Shown here piece after piece: positions 63,750-64,000 of a stretch of 64,000 bases of DNA; position 1 is the first letter of the stretch, and each line of letters starts with the position of its first letter. The position numbers and the translations under genes were made by a program. The stretch is from a virus, in IMG/VR virus record IMGVR_UViG_3300042465_007039, positions 1-64,000 of that record; one strand, 5' to 3'. The notes under the pieces are model-generated. The model worked only from the letters and a program-made list of their open reading frames with translations, had not been told where the DNA came from and ran no database searches.

Positions 63750-64000
63750 ATGAACACAAAAACACTAGCCCGTAAAAAGCGCACCGATCGTACTCATGTG
63801 ATCTACATGATTGAGTCTGGCGCTGATTTTTACATTGGTGTTACTGCCAAGACCGAAAGCACTGTGAAGAAATCAGTGATCACTCGTTGCCGCAAGCACT
63901 TTTATCGCATGCGTTCTGAAGACAAGAGCTGGATGCTGTACGAGACCATGCGAGCTCGTGGCGTTGGCAAATTCACTGTGCGTGTGATGGCTGTGGTGCG
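63750..64000 (+). CDS. GIY-YIG-type nuclease-like protein, N-terminal part (truncated by window)
   Basis: The open frame from ATG 63750 continues past the edge; 83 residues are visible. THVIYMIESGADFYIGVTAKTESTVKKSVITRCRKHFYRM has the shape of a GIY-YIG core (I-Y-M-I ... F-Y-I-G-V-T followed by a basic R-x-x-x-H helix). GIY-YIG proteins in phages are homing endonucleases or repair nucleases. The basic N-terminus (LARKKRTDR) fits DNA contact. The catalytic Glu lies beyond the window. Confidence 0.72.
   Translation, partial: MNTKTLARKKRTDRTHVIYMIESGADFYIGVTAKTESTVKKSVITRCRKHFYRMRSEDKSWMLYETMRARGVGKFTVRVMAVV

Overview
The window is a continuous stretch of a large T4-related tailed-phage (myovirus-type) genome. 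Direct evidence is a T4-type replication set: clamp loader subunit (gp44-like), DNA polymerase (gp43), sliding clamp (gp45), RNase H/flap nuclease and a DsbA-like DNA-binding protein. To this add a complete lysis cassette, PhoH, densely packed genes with ATGA/TAATG overlaps, and T4-like late promoter boxes (TAAATA). The host cannot be read from the sequence. The Bug/TctC-type solute-binding protein and Gram-negative spanins point to a Gram-negative host; Bug proteins are most expanded in Betaproteobacteria, so a betaproteobacterium is a reasonable guess only.

Layout. 1-3.7 kb: small genes, then four tandem membrane fatty-acid desaturases. 3.7-6.3 kb: clamp loader, a small partner gene, a HAD-like phosphatase and, convergent, PhoH. 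6.4-12 kb: conserved virion-type proteins, including a large LysM protein and cysteine-rich modular proteins. 12-17 kb: methyltransferase, TctC-like receptor, kinase-adenylyltransferase fusion, SGNH hydrolase, sulfotransferase. 17-19.3 kb: lysis (endolysin, two spanins, holin). 19.4-23 kb: DnaJ and a ClpA-like unfoldase. 23-33.5 kb: small structural-type genes and three large modular proteins, one of 1467 residues joining a nucleotidyltransferase, two metallopeptidases and an amidoligase. 33.5-39.3 kb: glycan and small-molecule genes, including a reverse-strand cassette (radical SAM, methyltransferase, two glycosyltransferase-like genes). 39.3-46.3 kb: Dps, DsbA, gp43, gp45. 46.3-49.5 kb: DpdA (7-deazaguanine DNA transglycosylase) and associates. 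49.5-60.5 kb: sugar-nucleotide and glycosyltransferase genes interleaved with folE, queD and queE. 60.5-64 kb: RNase H, MazG-like hydrolase, small genes and the start of a GIY-YIG-type protein.

How they fit together. FolE, QueD and QueE would make 7-carboxy-7-deazaguanine (CDG) from GTP, and DpdA would insert a deazaguanine into phage DNA. No queC is seen in the window. Several proteins from 7.5 to 41 kb share a short N-terminus (MRAKEF-, MRAHEF-, MRYREILE-) resembling the T4 internal-protein capsid-targeting sequence. Several also carry a recurring internal GVAE motif that looks like a prohead-protease site, and two carry internal twin-arginine-like leaders. I infer a set of modular, capsid-packaged proteins that could be cleaved in the prohead and delivered with the DNA. 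This is the most novel feature of the window and is untested.

Regulation. Two promoter classes are visible. The first is sigma70-like, with 17-bp spacers, upstream of clamp loader, clpA-like, dsbA-like, clamp, folE, queD and the right-end genes. The second is T4-late-like TAAATA boxes. In about eight genes the late box ends 4-7 nt before the ATG with no Shine-Dalgarno sequence, which would place the transcription start at or next to the start codon and predicts leaderless late mRNAs.
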